Notes: a model not told the origin generated them from the letters alone. Shown: positions 37,641 to 47,256, numbered from the stretch's first letter. The stretch: DNA of 64,000 nucleotides from DATFML01 sp964571225 (GCA_964571225.1 CAZNBB010000002.1:1-64000), one strand, 5' to 3'. Numbers and translations: made by a program.

Positions 37641-38675
37641 ATGCGACACTCCCCCACACCCACGCATCGACGGCGCCCCGCACGGCCCATGACCGGCCCG
37701 GACGGCGCGAGCGCAATCCGCACGACCCATCTGAGGGTTGTGGCGACCCTGGGTACCCTGGCTGCGGTGGCGTGGACGCAGACCGGCGATGCGCGATCCT
37801 GGACCGCCGTACTCATCCTGAGCACCTATGTTGCGATCACTGCGGGCGTGCAACTGGCGGCCCGCCGCGCCCCCATTCGATCCGCGCTCACACGCCCTGC
37901 CTCGCTGTTCGCGGACGTGGCCGTCACCACATTGGGGATCTATTACTCGGGCGACGCCGCGGCGGCGATGTTGCCCGTGTATGTAACCCTGTGCGCCGAA
38001 TACGGCATGCGCTTCGGAGCCCGCTATCTGTGGTGGGCCGCCACCCTGGGCGCGGCGGGGGTACTGTGCCTGTGGGTGCTCGACAATGGCGCACTGCGTT
38101 CGCACCTGACGGTGGTCGGCCTGGCGGGCGGTATCGCCATCGCCATGGTATATCTGGACGCTCTGTGGGCGAGGCGGCGCTCCGCCGCCACCGACCGCGG
38201 GCAAACCGAAGCGACGGCACAATCCGCCGACACGATCCCGCCGCCCAGGACCGCCGAGGGCACGTGCGCGCAGATTCAGGCACCGGCGTGGACGATCGCA
38301 CGGGAAACGCCATTGATGGACGAACGGATTCTGGCAGATCTCCGGTGTCTGAGCGGGAACAGGGACTTCATGGCTGTGCTGGCCGACGGCTTCGTAGAGG
38401 AAACGCAATCCCTGTCGCAGGATCTGCAACAAGCGGTCGAGAACCATGACCACGGGGCCTACCAGGACTGTCTGTACGCTCTCAAGAGCAGCGCCGCCAA
38501 CATCGGCGCCCGCCAGTTGCACCAGCTTTGCCAGCAGGCCCTCGCCGCGGATGCCGGGGACAGCGACAACGGCGGCCGCCAGTGGCTGTCCCGGATTCGC
38601 CAATGCATATGCCGGACCCACAGGGCTTTGCTGGACACTGGAGTCATGGGCCGCGAGGCCCGGCACCAGGATTGA
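37641..38675 (+). CDS. RpfC-like membrane protein with HPt-like domain lacking the His
   Basis: 344 residues (or 328 from the ATG at 37689). The N-terminal ~165 residues hold about five hydrophobic helices and resemble the sensor of the neighbouring hybrid kinase: MLPVYVTLCAEYGMRFGARY here against LFPVYLWVAVGNGLRYGGRY there. No HisKA or HATPase domain is present. After a linker, residues ~233-335 form an HPt-like four-helix segment with LYALKSSAANIGARQL. The phospho-accepting His expected before xLKSS is Tyr279 (codon TAC at 38475-38477). So it looks like an RpfC with kinase and receiver deleted and a non-phosphorylatable HPt. Its role is unknown. Confidence 0.78.
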   Translation: MRHSPTPTHRRRPARPMTGPDGASAIRTTHLRVVATLGTLAAVAWTQTGDARSWTAVLILSTYVAITAGVQLAARRAPIRSALTRPASLFADVAVTTLGIYYSGDAAAAMLPVYVTLCAEYGMRFGARYLWWAATLGAAGVLCLWVLDNGALRSHLTVVGLAGGIAIAMVYLDALWARRRSAATDRGQTEATAQSADTIPPPRTAEGTCAQIQAPAWTIARETPLMDERILADLRCLSGNRDFMAVLADGFVEETQSLSQDLQQAVENHDHGAYQDCLYALKSSAANIGARQLHQLCQQALAADAGDSDNGGRQWLSRIRQCICRTHRALLDTGVMGREARHQD

Positions 38676-38713
38676 CCCCCGGCCACCCTACCGGGGGCCC
38701 ACCATCGGCCCGT

Positions 38714-40876
38714 TCATTGCGCCTGTCCGGCGGGTACCGCAGCGGCTGTCGAAATGCCTGCCGCCACCAACTCGAGCAGTCGATCCGGCTCCACCGGCTT
38801 GGTCAGAAAGTAATCGGCACCGGCCCCGTAGGCCGCCTGCTGACTCTCCCGGGTTGCGTCCGCAGTCAGCACGATGACCGCCGTCCCCCGCCGTCCGGCG
38901 GGAAGCGCGGCGCGGTAGCGGCGTACCGCGTCCAGCCCCGACAGATCCGGCATCTGTATATCGACGATCGCCAACGGGTAGCGGTCGGTATTCAACTCGG
39001 CCAGCAGCGCCGCGCCGGAGCCGACCAGGTCGGGCCGGTAGCCCGCCCTTTCCAGCACGCGTCGTATCACCAGTTGATTGATCCGGTTGTCCTCCCCCAC
39101 CAGTATGCGCACGTCCCGGGGCCGGCTTGCAGCGGTCGCCGGCTGCTCTGCCACGGGCGCAGTCCTGTTGTACAGGATCTGCGCCAGATGCACAGCCGCA
39201 CAGAGTTCCGCAGCGTCCAACGGCAGACCTGCGATGGCGCTGTAACCGGCCTGCAGCGCACGCTCCCGGCCCGCAACCGACAGGTCCGCGGCCAACAGCA
39301 GCCAGCGCGGGCCGGAATCGGGACCTTTGCGACGCCAGTGCGTCGGCAACGCCAGTACCCTCGCGTCACTGCAATTTTCAGCGACGACCCATACCCAGCG
39401 CCTGGCTTCCCGGTCCGGACGCCACTCCAGCGCATCGACCAGCTCCTGGCGCGTATGGCAGAAGGTGGCGCCGGTGACGCCCGCCGCCCGGAACTGTCCG
39501 TCCAGCACGGCCGCATCCTCCCCCCGCACGGAATACACCAGAACTTCTGCACCCACGGGCCTTTCCAGCGGATGATCTGACGCCGGCACTGTCTCCAGGC
39601 CAAGTTCGATCCAGAAGCAACTCCCCGCTCCGGGGCTGCTCTGCACCCCGATGCTCCCGCCCATCAATTCCACCAGCTGCTTGGCGATCGCCGTGCCCAG
39701 CCCGGTGCCTCCGAACCGGCGTGCCGTGGAATCGTCCGCCTGGCGGAACCGTTCGAAGATGTGGGCTTGCGCCTGTGGCGCGATGCCGGCGCCCGTATCG
39801 CGCACTTCCAGACGCAGCCACTGGGCCTGGGGATGGGACTGAGCCCTGCACAAGCGGATAACCACCTGCCCGCGGTCCGTGAATTTCACCGCATTGCCCA
39901 CCAGGTTCGTCATCACCTGGCGCAGGCGGCTGGCGTCCCCGCGGCGGTGGAACGGCAGCCGTGTATCCACATCCAGCAACAGGGACAGCCCCTTCGCGGC
40001 CGCCTGGGCCCGGAACATGTGCCAGACCGACGACAGCAGCTCGTACAGGTCGAACGGGTTGTCTTCCAGGGTGATGCGCGCTTCTTCGACCTTGGCGAAA
40101 TCCAGCACCTCGTCCACCAGTGCCCCCAGGCCCACCGCCGACTCGTGGATATCCTGCACCAGTTCCTTGTCCTGGGCGGTGAGATCCCGTCCCTGCAACA
40201 GATGGCTGAGTCCGATGACCGCATTGAGGGGCGTGCGCAACTCGTGGCTCATATTGGCGAGAAAGCGGCTCTTGGCGTCATTGGCCGCCTGGGCGTGACG
40301 CCTCTGGGCATCCAGTTGCCGCAACAGACGCCAAACGTAGAAGGGCACCACGCTGAGCAGCAGGATCATGCCGGTCATCAGTGTCGGCTGCCCGTACCAG
40401 AAGGGGGTGGCTACCGCCATTGCCACGAAACCCGTGAGCGCCAACCCGGTGGCCAACAGCAGATAGCGCCCTCCATAGCGCAAGCCGTTGCCCACCGCGA
40501 CCCACAGGTAGACCGGAAACAGCGGCACCCCGAAGGTGCCCAGGTAGTGCATGACGGCACTGAGACCGGCGATGTCGGCCAGCGCGGCGGCCACCCGTCG
40601 CATGGCGGACACGTTGCGGCTGAAGACGATGAGCGCCACCCACCCACAGGACAGCACGGCGAACGCCGCGCCGATGACAATCACGGGGTCGGTGATGCCG
40701 GCGACGGCCCCGACCTCGAGTCGCACGAGGGCCGTTACATAGGCAAGATAAGCAACAGCGATCCCGACCCGGATGAGCGCCTGCTCGTGCTCGGTATCCT
40801 GCCGCCCCGCTCCGAGACGGGCCAAGCGCCCGATCAACGGATTGCGGCCCATCCGACTGGTTTCTTTTGCATCCAC
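38714..40876 (-). CDS. Hybrid sensor histidine kinase (RpfC-like)
   Basis: 720-residue inner-membrane kinase. Residues 1-190 hold an RpfC-type helical sensor (EHEQALIRVGIAVAYLAYV, then NGLRYGGRYLLLATGLALTG). HisKA has H211 in FLANMSHELRTPLNAVIGLS. The HATPase region ends near 430 (GTGLGTAIAKQLVELMGGSI). A degenerate receiver-like segment follows (~445-570), then a true receiver from ~595 with IVDIQMPD and a TKP lysine. There is no C-terminal HPt, unlike classical RpfC. The HPt-like domain is instead in the convergent neighbour. It probably signals to the HD-GYP regulator at 36343. No rpfF or rpfB is in the window. Confidence 0.88.
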   Translation of the reverse strand: MDAKETSRMGRNPLIGRLARLGAGRQDTEHEQALIRVGIAVAYLAYVTALVRLEVGAVAGITDPVIVIGAAFAVLSCGWVALIVFSRNVSAMRRVAAALADIAGLSAVMHYLGTFGVPLFPVYLWVAVGNGLRYGGRYLLLATGLALTGFVAMAVATPFWYGQPTLMTGMILLLSVVPFYVWRLLRQLDAQRRHAQAANDAKSRFLANMSHELRTPLNAVIGLSHLLQGRDLTAQDKELVQDIHESAVGLGALVDEVLDFAKVEEARITLEDNPFDLYELLSSVWHMFRAQAAAKGLSLLLDVDTRLPFHRRGDASRLRQVMTNLVGNAVKFTDRGQVVIRLCRAQSHPQAQWLRLEVRDTGAGIAPQAQAHIFERFRQADDSTARRFGGTGLGTAIAKQLVELMGGSIGVQSSPGAGSCFWIELGLETVPASDHPLERPVGAEVLVYSVRGEDAAVLDGQFRAAGVTGATFCHTRQELVDALEWRPDREARRWVWVVAENCSDARVLALPTHWRRKGPDSGPRWLLLAADLSVAGRERALQAGYSAIAGLPLDAAELCAAVHLAQILYNRTAPVAEQPATAASRPRDVRILVGEDNRINQLVIRRVLERAGYRPDLVGSGAALLAELNTDRYPLAIVDIQMPDLSGLDAVRRYRAALPAGRRGTAVIVLTADATRESQQAAYGAGADYFLTKPVEPDRLLELVAAGISTAAAVPAGQAQ

Positions 40877-40983
40877 TGCGCGACGGTCGACCGGAGCGAA
40901 TAAGGTTCCGGGCAGCTTACATCAGCTGCGCCGGGGACCGAAACCGAACGCACCTCCCCCTGGCCCCGGGCAAACCCGCACCA

Positions 40984-42429
40984 TCACCTTCCGCCGGCGC
41001 GCAGCTCCCGATGGGCGGTCAGCGCCTCCCGGCGGGTGAGATCGAAGTCCACCACCCTCGGCGCGTAATCCGCGGCATCCCACGCCCGGTCCCGGCGCCC
41101 CGCCTCCGCGCCGACCCACGGCTGGTGCACCCAACGGTCAGGCACATGGGCCAGCTCGGGCAGCCAGCGACGTACGTACGCCCCTTCGGAGTCGAAACGT
41201 TCACCCTGGCGTATGGGGCTGAAGATTCGAAAATAGGGTGCCGCGTCCACACCCGTGCCGGCGACCCACTGCCAGCCCAGGGAGTTGTTGGCGAGGTCGG
41301 CATCCACCAGCGTGTCCCAGAACCAACGGGCGCCTTCCTGCCAGGGTACGCGGCAGTTCTTGACCAGGAAGGAAGCGGCCAGCATGCGGGCCCGGTTGTG
41401 CATCCAGCCGGTGTGCCACAGCTCGCGCATGCCCGCGTCCACCATGGGGTACCCGGTGCGACCCTGCTGCCAGCGACGCAGCAGGTCGCCGTAACCGGTA
41501 CGCCAGGGAAACCGGTCAAAGCGTCGATCCATGGAGCGGCGGTCCGTATCGGGCCAGTGGTGCAGGACATAGGCGGCGAATTCCCGCCAAGCCAGCTGGC
41601 GCAGGAAGCTCTCGGCGCCCGTCCGTCCAGCCGCGCCGCCCCCCTCGCCGATTGCCTGTACAGCGTGCCAGAGTTGACGGGGCGAGAGCTCGCCGAAGTG
41701 CAGATAGGGCGAGAGCCCGGATACGCCGTCGGTCCCCGGCCAGTCACGGGCGGTTGGGTAATGCTCAAGGTCCTGGTCACAAAAGGCGGCCAGCCGCCGG
41801 TTGGCGGCATCCTCTCCCGCCTCCCAGCGGGCCTCCAGGCCGTCGGCCCAGGCATGCCCGGGAGCAAGCTCCAACTCCCGCAGTACCGAACCCGGCGGCC
41901 AGCGGTCCGGGGCTGGGATACGCTTTGGTGCAGGCATAGCGGACGCTACGCTGAGTCGGGCATACCAGGCCTTCCAATAGGCGGAAAATACCCGATAGGG
42001 CGTGCCGGCCTGGCTCAGCACGGCATCGGGCTCGACCAGCAGTGCGCCCCGGCAGGTAACCACCCGCGCGCCGTCGGCCTCCAGAGCCGCCGCCACTCGC
42101 GCGTCGCGGGCGGCGACCCCGGGTTCGTAGGCTCGCTGCCAGTACACGGCCGTCGCGCCTATGGACCGGCGCAGCGCCTGCAAGGCTTCCAGGGAAGGGC
42201 CGCGGCGAACCACCAGGCGCGACTTCCGACCTTCGAGACGGCGCGCGAACCGCTCCAGGCTGCGGTCCAGCCACCAGCGGCTGGCGGCGCCGGGCTCCCA
42301 AGGCGATTCTTCTTCCGGTGCATGGATATACACCGGCACCACCGCGTCGTGGGCGGCAAGAGCGGCGCTGAGCGCCGGGTGATCCGCCAACCGCAGATCA
42401 CGTCGGAACCAGACGATGGCAGTGCTCAA
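40984..42429 (-). CDS. phrB: Deoxyribodipyrimidine photo-lyase
   Basis: Blue-light repair enzyme for cyclobutane pyrimidine dimers, with FAD and an antenna chromophore. About 481 residues. N terminus AIVWFRRDLRLADHPALSAA; FAD-binding signatures FLRQLAWREFAAYVLHHWPD, TGYPMVDAGMRELWHTGWMH, NRARMLAASFLVKN and NNSLGWQWVAGTGVDAAPYF. No ATG fits; a TTG at 42429 gives the family N terminus and is preceded by a weak GGGAAAA. It is divergent from hemH. Confidence 0.93.
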   Translation of the reverse strand: MSTAIVWFRRDLRLADHPALSAALAAHDAVVPVYIHAPEEESPWEPGAASRWWLDRSLERFARRLEGRKSRLVVRRGPSLEALQALRRSIGATAVYWQRAYEPGVAARDARVAAALEADGARVVTCRGALLVEPDAVLSQAGTPYRVFSAYWKAWYARLSVASAMPAPKRIPAPDRWPPGSVLRELELAPGHAWADGLEARWEAGEDAANRRLAAFCDQDLEHYPTARDWPGTDGVSGLSPYLHFGELSPRQLWHAVQAIGEGGGAAGRTGAESFLRQLAWREFAAYVLHHWPDTDRRSMDRRFDRFPWRTGYGDLLRRWQQGRTGYPMVDAGMRELWHTGWMHNRARMLAASFLVKNCRVPWQEGARWFWDTLVDADLANNSLGWQWVAGTGVDAAPYFRIFSPIRQGERFDSEGAYVRRWLPELAHVPDRWVHQPWVGAEAGRRDRAWDAADYAPRVVDFDLTRREALTAHRELRAGGR

Positions 42430-42503
42430 GGTTTTCCCGGCAAACGGATTGCTGACCAGCAGCAAGAATGAACGACCCTTGGGCACCGGGCAAGTGCGTT
42501 CGT

Positions 42504-42509
42504 TATACT
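42504..42509 (+). promoter_or_regulatory. Candidate -10 element for hemH
   Basis: TATACT 31 bases upstream of the hemH ATG, with a TTGGGC hexamer at 42479-42484. The 19-base spacing is long, so this is a weak call. Confidence 0.35.
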
Positions 42510-42540
42510 GAACCGCGTCGTTCCAACGCAGGCAGCAGAC

Positions 42541-43650
42541 ATGACTCAATACCAGGGCGAAGCCGCCTACGAACACGGCAGCGGTTCCTGCACCGGCGTG
42601 TTGGTGACCAATCTGGGGACCCCGGACGCTCCCACGGCGACGGCGCTGCGCCGCTATCTGGCGCAGTTCCTGTGGGATCCGCGGGTGGTCGAGTTCCCGC
42701 GGCCTCTGTGGTGGCTGATCCTGCGCATCATCCTGCGGATACGCCCGCGCCGGGCGGCCCGCAGTTACGCGCGGGTATGGACCGAAGAGGGCTCGCCGCT
42801 GCTGGTCATCTCCCGCCGCCAGGCCGCCGCCCTGCAGACAGCGCTGCAGGAACGCTTCGGCGGCCCCGTGGAAGTCGTCCTGGGAATGCGTTACGGCCGT
42901 CCTTCCATCCGGGCGGCCATGGAGCAACTGCGCAGTCGCGGAGCACGGCGGCTGCTGGTGCTGCCGTTGTACCCCCAGTACTCGGCCGCCACCACAGCGT
43001 CCACCTTCGACGCGGTGGCCGACGTGCTGAAATCGTGGCGGTGGATACCCGAACTGCGCTTCGTTCAGCATTATCCCGACGATCCCGGCTACATTGCCGC
43101 CCTGGCTGCCAGCATCCGGGAACATTGGGCCGAGCATGGGCAGGCCGACCGGCTGCTGTTCTCCTTCCACGGCGTGCCCAAGCGCTACCTGCACGCGGGC
43201 GACCCTTATCATTGCGAATGTCAGCGCACCGCCCGCCTGCTGGCCGAGGCCCTGGAGCTGCCGGATACCAGCTGGCAGGCCACCTTTCAATCCCGCTTCG
43301 GACGGGAGGAGTGGCTGCAACCGTACACCGACGAGACCCTCAAGAGCCTGCCGGGACAGGGTGTACGTTCAGTCCAGGTCGTTTGCCCGGGATTCAGCGC
43401 CGACTGCCTGGAAACCCTGGAGGAGATCGCCGAACAGAACCGGGATTTCTTTCTCGCCGCGGGCGGCGAGCGCTACGAATACATCCCCGCCCTGAACGAC
43501 CGCCCCGACCATATCGACGCCTTGACGCAACTGGTGGCGCGCCACACCGGCGGCTGGCCGGAAGGCGGCGCGGACTGGTCCGAACACGCCGACCGCGAGT
43601 CGCGGGAAGCGAGTCGCCGCAGCGCCCTGGCGGCCGGCGCCGCGCGCTGA
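42541..43650 (+). CDS. hemH: Ferrochelatase
   Basis: Inserts Fe2+ into protoporphyrin IX, the last step of heme b synthesis. 369 residues. VLVTNLGTPDAPTATALRRY, then FLWDPRVVEFPR at the N terminus; LPLYPQYSAATTASTFDAV; the active-site His in LLFSFHGVPKRYLHAGDPY; and VQVVCPGFSADCLETLEEIA. The C terminus carries a non-conserved Ala/Arg-rich tail. It leads into the DUF523/DUF1722 gene after 30 bases. Confidence 0.95.
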   Translation: MTQYQGEAAYEHGSGSCTGVLVTNLGTPDAPTATALRRYLAQFLWDPRVVEFPRPLWWLILRIILRIRPRRAARSYARVWTEEGSPLLVISRRQAAALQTALQERFGGPVEVVLGMRYGRPSIRAAMEQLRSRGARRLLVLPLYPQYSAATTASTFDAVADVLKSWRWIPELRFVQHYPDDPGYIAALAASIREHWAEHGQADRLLFSFHGVPKRYLHAGDPYHCECQRTARLLAEALELPDTSWQATFQSRFGREEWLQPYTDETLKSLPGQGVRSVQVVCPGFSADCLETLEEIAEQNRDFFLAAGGERYEYIPALNDRPDHIDALTQLVARHTGGWPEGGADWSEHADRESREASRRSALAAGAAR

Positions 43651-43680
43651 GCTCGCCCGGCGGGCGGCAGCCGGACTGAC

Positions 43681-44679
43681 ATGAAAGCGCGTCAGACAAC
43701 CGCGCGGAATACCCCAGACGATGCCGCGAACAGGCCAACCATCCGCATCGGCGTCAGCAGCTGCCTGCTCGGTGAGCGCGTGCGCTACGACGGCAACGAC
43801 AAACGCGACGCCTACGTCACCGGCACTCTGAGCCGCTATTTCGATCTGGTACCCGTGTGTCCCGAGGTGGCTGTGGGACTGGGTGTGCCCCGCCCCCCCA
43901 TCCGCCTGGTGGGCGATGTGAAGTCACCGCGGGCACTGGGCGTGCACGATCCGGCCCTGGACCCGACCGACGCTCTGCGCGCCTTCGGCCGGACAATGGC
44001 GACCGAGCTCAGCGCTATCAGCGGATATCTGTTCAAGAGCCGTTCCCCCAGCTGCGGCATGGAAGGGGTGCCCGTCTACCCGACGGTGGGGTCACGGAGG
44101 GCCCGTAAAGGGGTCGGGCTCTATGCACGGGAAATCATGAACGCCCACCCCCTGCTGCCGGTCGAAGAGGAAGGACGTCTGGCGGATGCCGGGCTCAGGG
44201 ACAACTTTCTGGAAAGGGTGTTCGCATTGCGGCGCTGGCAGGAAACCATGCTTGCCGATCCCAGCCCCGAAGGGCTGGCGGCTTTTCACAGGGCGCATCG
44301 CCTTTCGCTGATGGCCCATGGACGCGGACCCCTGGGCGCTCTCGACGACGCCTTGGCGCGCATTGGCGACACGGACATCCGACAACTCGCGGGAGAGTAT
44401 TTCAGCGTGTTCATGACCGCGCTCAAATGCCGCGCGACGCCGCACCGCCATATCCGTGTGCTTCGCCATCTGTTGGCTCGCCTGCGCCCGTATCTTGACG
44501 GCGACGACAAAGAGGAGTTGCTCATGCTGATCGAAGCCTACCGGTGCGGCCGCCTTCCCCGGATCATGCTTCTGGTCTTGTTCGGACATCATTTCCGGCG
44601 TCATCCCGACCCTGCCATCGTTCAGTCGGTGTATCTCTATCCCGGCCCCGAAGAACTGACGCTGCGCAGCGCACTGTAG
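43681..44679 (+). CDS. DUF523/DUF1722 fusion protein (YbgA-like)
   Basis: 332 residues. The N-terminal DUF523 domain has IGVSSCLLGERVRYDGNDKR, VPVCPEVAVGLGVPRPPIRL and KSRSPSCGMEGVPVY, whose conserved cysteines suggest metal or cluster binding. The C-terminal DUF1722 (YbgA) domain begins near 200 with RAHRLSLMAHGRGPLGALDD. The fusion is common beside photolyase genes in gammaproteobacteria. Biochemical function is not established; DUF523 relatives have been linked to 2-thiouracil desulfuration. Confidence 0.88.
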   Translation: MKARQTTARNTPDDAANRPTIRIGVSSCLLGERVRYDGNDKRDAYVTGTLSRYFDLVPVCPEVAVGLGVPRPPIRLVGDVKSPRALGVHDPALDPTDALRAFGRTMATELSAISGYLFKSRSPSCGMEGVPVYPTVGSRRARKGVGLYAREIMNAHPLLPVEEEGRLADAGLRDNFLERVFALRRWQETMLADPSPEGLAAFHRAHRLSLMAHGRGPLGALDDALARIGDTDIRQLAGEYFSVFMTALKCRATPHRHIRVLRHLLARLRPYLDGDDKEELLMLIEAYRCGRLPRIMLLVLFGHHFRRHPDPAIVQSVYLYPGPEELTLRSAL

Positions 44680-44691
44680 ACTATCGAACTC

Positions 44692-45945
44692 ATGAGACTA
44701 CTCCCACCCTTCACAACGCTGCTGGCGTTGGCCGCCCTGTTGCTGTCGAACGCCGTAGCAGCAAAACCGCGCATCGTGCTTCCGGAATACCGCCTGCAGC
44801 CCGATCAGTTGGGTGTGGTCGTCAATGATGAAGATCCGTTGAGCGTGCGCATCGCCCGTTACTACCAGCGCAAACGGCACATTCCTGCCCGCAACATGAT
44901 TCACGTGCGCTTCACGCCGGGCCACAATTTCATGGCGCCCGACGAGTTCAAGCGCATCAAGGCGGACGTGGATCGCCAGACGCCCAATGCCGTCCAGGCC
45001 TACGCCTTGACCTGGGCCGCTCCCTTCCGAGTCGGATGCATGTCCATCACCACAGCCTTCGCCGTGGGCTTCGACCGCCGCTACTGCGCCAAGCAGCGGT
45101 GCGGCCGCACCCATCCCAGCCCCTACTTCGACAGCCCCAGTACTGCACCGTACCGGGACTTTGGAATGCGTCCGACCATGGAACTGGCTGCGACCAGCTT
45201 TGCCCGCGCCAAGGCGCTCATTGACCGTGGCGTAGCGGCCGACGACAGCGACCCTTCCGGCACCGCGTACCTGGTGAGCACCACCGACAAGGCACGCAAT
45301 GTGAGAGCCGTGTTATACCCGCGTATAAAGCAACTGTTCGGGCCGCGCCTTCGAATACGGATCGTGCACGCCAACGCCATCCGCGACCGCCATGACGTCC
45401 TGTTCTATTTCACGGGCGAGGTGCATGTACCGGATCTGGACACACTAACCTTCCGCCCGGGTGCCATTGCCGACCACCTGACATCCGCCGGCGGACAACT
45501 TTTCGGCGGCCGTCAAATGAGCAGTCTGCGATGGCTGCAGGCCGGCGCCACCGGCAGTTACGGCACCGTGGTGGAACCGTGCAACTATCTGCAGAAGTTT
45601 CCCAACCCGGCGGTCGTGATGCGGTGGTACCTGCAGGGAGAAACCCTGATAGAGGCCTACTGGAAGAGCGTGGCCTGGCCGGGCCAGGGCCTGTTCATAG
45701 GCGAACCGCTGGCCAGCCCCTTCGGGGGGTACCGGCTGCAGGTGGACCCCGATGCCCTGTGGCTTGACACCCACGTGCTGGCACCCGGGCGCTATCGGCT
45801 GCAGACCGCTCCCAGTCCGGTGGGGCCTTATCGCAACCGCAATGTGGTCATTACAGCCCGCTTCGGGCAGACCCGCTTCCGTCTGCCCCGCTTGCACGCG
45901 CCGGTGTATCGGCTGCAGCCGCTGCCCGCGCCGTACGGACTCTGA
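44692..45945 (+). CDS. Secreted TIGR03790-family protein
   Basis: 417 residues with a Sec signal peptide (cleavage near VAA/KP at ~25). The mature start LGVVVNDEDPLSVRIARYYQ followed by RKRHIPARN is the TIGR03790 hallmark. Later come the cysteines in VGCMSITT and YCAKQRCG, and AGATGSYGTVVEPCNYLQKF. As I recall, the family occurs mostly in genomes carrying exosortase; no exosortase or PEP-CTERM gene is visible here. It starts 12 bases after the previous stop. Function unknown. Confidence 0.85.
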   Translation: MRLLPPFTTLLALAALLLSNAVAAKPRIVLPEYRLQPDQLGVVVNDEDPLSVRIARYYQRKRHIPARNMIHVRFTPGHNFMAPDEFKRIKADVDRQTPNAVQAYALTWAAPFRVGCMSITTAFAVGFDRRYCAKQRCGRTHPSPYFDSPSTAPYRDFGMRPTMELAATSFARAKALIDRGVAADDSDPSGTAYLVSTTDKARNVRAVLYPRIKQLFGPRLRIRIVHANAIRDRHDVLFYFTGEVHVPDLDTLTFRPGAIADHLTSAGGQLFGGRQMSSLRWLQAGATGSYGTVVEPCNYLQKFPNPAVVMRWYLQGETLIEAYWKSVAWPGQGLFIGEPLASPFGGYRLQVDPDALWLDTHVLAPGRYRLQTAPSPVGPYRNRNVVITARFGQTRFRLPRLHAPVYRLQPLPAPYGL

Positions 45946-45951
45946 ACAAGC

Positions 45952-47256
45952 TCACTGCTCTGCCGCGTCGCGCGCGCCGCGGGCGGGATCGACCGCCAGC
46001 AGCAGCCCGCCGCCGGCGACAAACAGCACCACTACCGACAGGATGGACAACCGTGGGTTGCCGGTAAGCACGGCGACCCAGCCCATCAGCGCCGGACCCA
46101 GCACGGCGGCGAACTTGCCCAGCATGTTGTAGAAGCCGAAGAACTCACCCGTGCGCTGGGCGGGAATCAGGCGGGCGTACATGGACCGGCTCAGGGACTG
46201 CACACCACCCTGCACCAGGCCGACCATCACGGCGAGCAGATAGAACTGCCAGACATGGTTCATGAACACGCCCTGCACAGTGACGCCGATGTAGACCACC
46301 AGCCCGAGCAGGATGGCCGTCTTGGCACCGATGCGGGCACCCAACCAGCCGAAGCCTAGCGCAGCCGGAAATCCCACGAACTGGGTGATCAGCAGGGCGA
46401 CGATCAGGCTGTTGCTGGGAAACCCCAGCGACAGTCCATAGTCAACGGCCATTCGTATCACCGTGTCCACGCCGTCGATGTATAGCCAATAGGCCGCCAG
46501 AAACAGGAATGCCTGGGGCAGGTGCCCGACTTCCCTGAGCGTCTGCAGCAACCGGCGCAGACTGTCCGCCAGCGGCCTGCCGGGCCCGCGCGTTGGCCCA
46601 TACCCCAATTCGCGCACGAACAGCAGCAGGGGAACGGAAAACACGGCCCACCAGACGGCCACCGTCAGGAAGGAAATCCGCACCGCCTGTGCGCTGCCGG
46701 AAAGGCCGAACCACTGCGGGTGCAGGGTCATCAATACGTTCGCGGTGAACAGTAGTCCGCCACCCAGGTAGCCCAGGGCATAACCGAGTGCCGACAGCCG
46801 GTCCATGTCGGTCCGGCCCGCCACCACGACCAGCAGAGCGTCATAAAACAAATTGGCGCCCGCAAAGCCTATAACCGCCAGACCGTACAGCAGCGCCGCC
46901 AGATGCCAGGCGCCCTTGCCGACGAAATACAGGCCTGCGGTCATCACGATGCCCAGCAAAGCGAACGCGGCCAGCAGAACCTTCCGCCACTGCAACCGGT
47001 CCGCCAGGGCACCCAGCAAAGGTGCCACCAGCAGCACGGTCAGGCTGGCTCCGGAGTTGGCGAGCCCGAGATGGAACGTGCTTTCCACCACCGGTGCTCC
47101 GGCGTTCCAGTACTGCTTGAAGAACACCGGAAAGAAGCCGGCCATGACTGTGGTGGAGAAAACGGAGTTGGCCCAGTCATAGAACGCCCACGACCAGGCC
47201 GCCCGCCGGCCGCCTCCCGCCGGCGGCGCCGAACCGGATGAGTGGAGGTCAGCCAT
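45952..47256 (-). CDS. MFS transporter, UMF1/Atg22-like family
   Basis: 434 residues with about 12 hydrophobic helices. The opening AAWSWAFYDWANSVFSTTVM is diagnostic for the UMF1/Atg22 branch of the major facilitator superfamily, as is VQGGVQSLSRSMYARLIPAQ with GEFFGFYNMLGKFAAVLGP near the C terminus. Bacterial members are uncharacterised; eukaryotic Atg22 exports amino acids from the vacuole. It shares a strand with uppP, 51 bases downstream of it. Confidence 0.88.
   Translation of the reverse strand: MADLHSSGSAPPAGGGRRAAWSWAFYDWANSVFSTTVMAGFFPVFFKQYWNAGAPVVESTFHLGLANSGASLTVLLVAPLLGALADRLQWRKVLLAAFALLGIVMTAGLYFVGKGAWHLAALLYGLAVIGFAGANLFYDALLVVVAGRTDMDRLSALGYALGYLGGGLLFTANVLMTLHPQWFGLSGSAQAVRISFLTVAVWWAVFSVPLLLFVRELGYGPTRGPGRPLADSLRRLLQTLREVGHLPQAFLFLAAYWLYIDGVDTVIRMAVDYGLSLGFPSNSLIVALLITQFVGFPAALGFGWLGARIGAKTAILLGLVVYIGVTVQGVFMNHVWQFYLLAVMVGLVQGGVQSLSRSMYARLIPAQRTGEFFGFYNMLGKFAAVLGPALMGWVAVLTGNPRLSILSVVVLFVAGGGLLLAVDPARGARDAAEQ

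Noticed and set aside
42430..43320. Long N-terminal extension of the photolyase frame
   Set aside because: It is antisense to hemH; the known N terminus of photolyases begins at the TTG near 42429.
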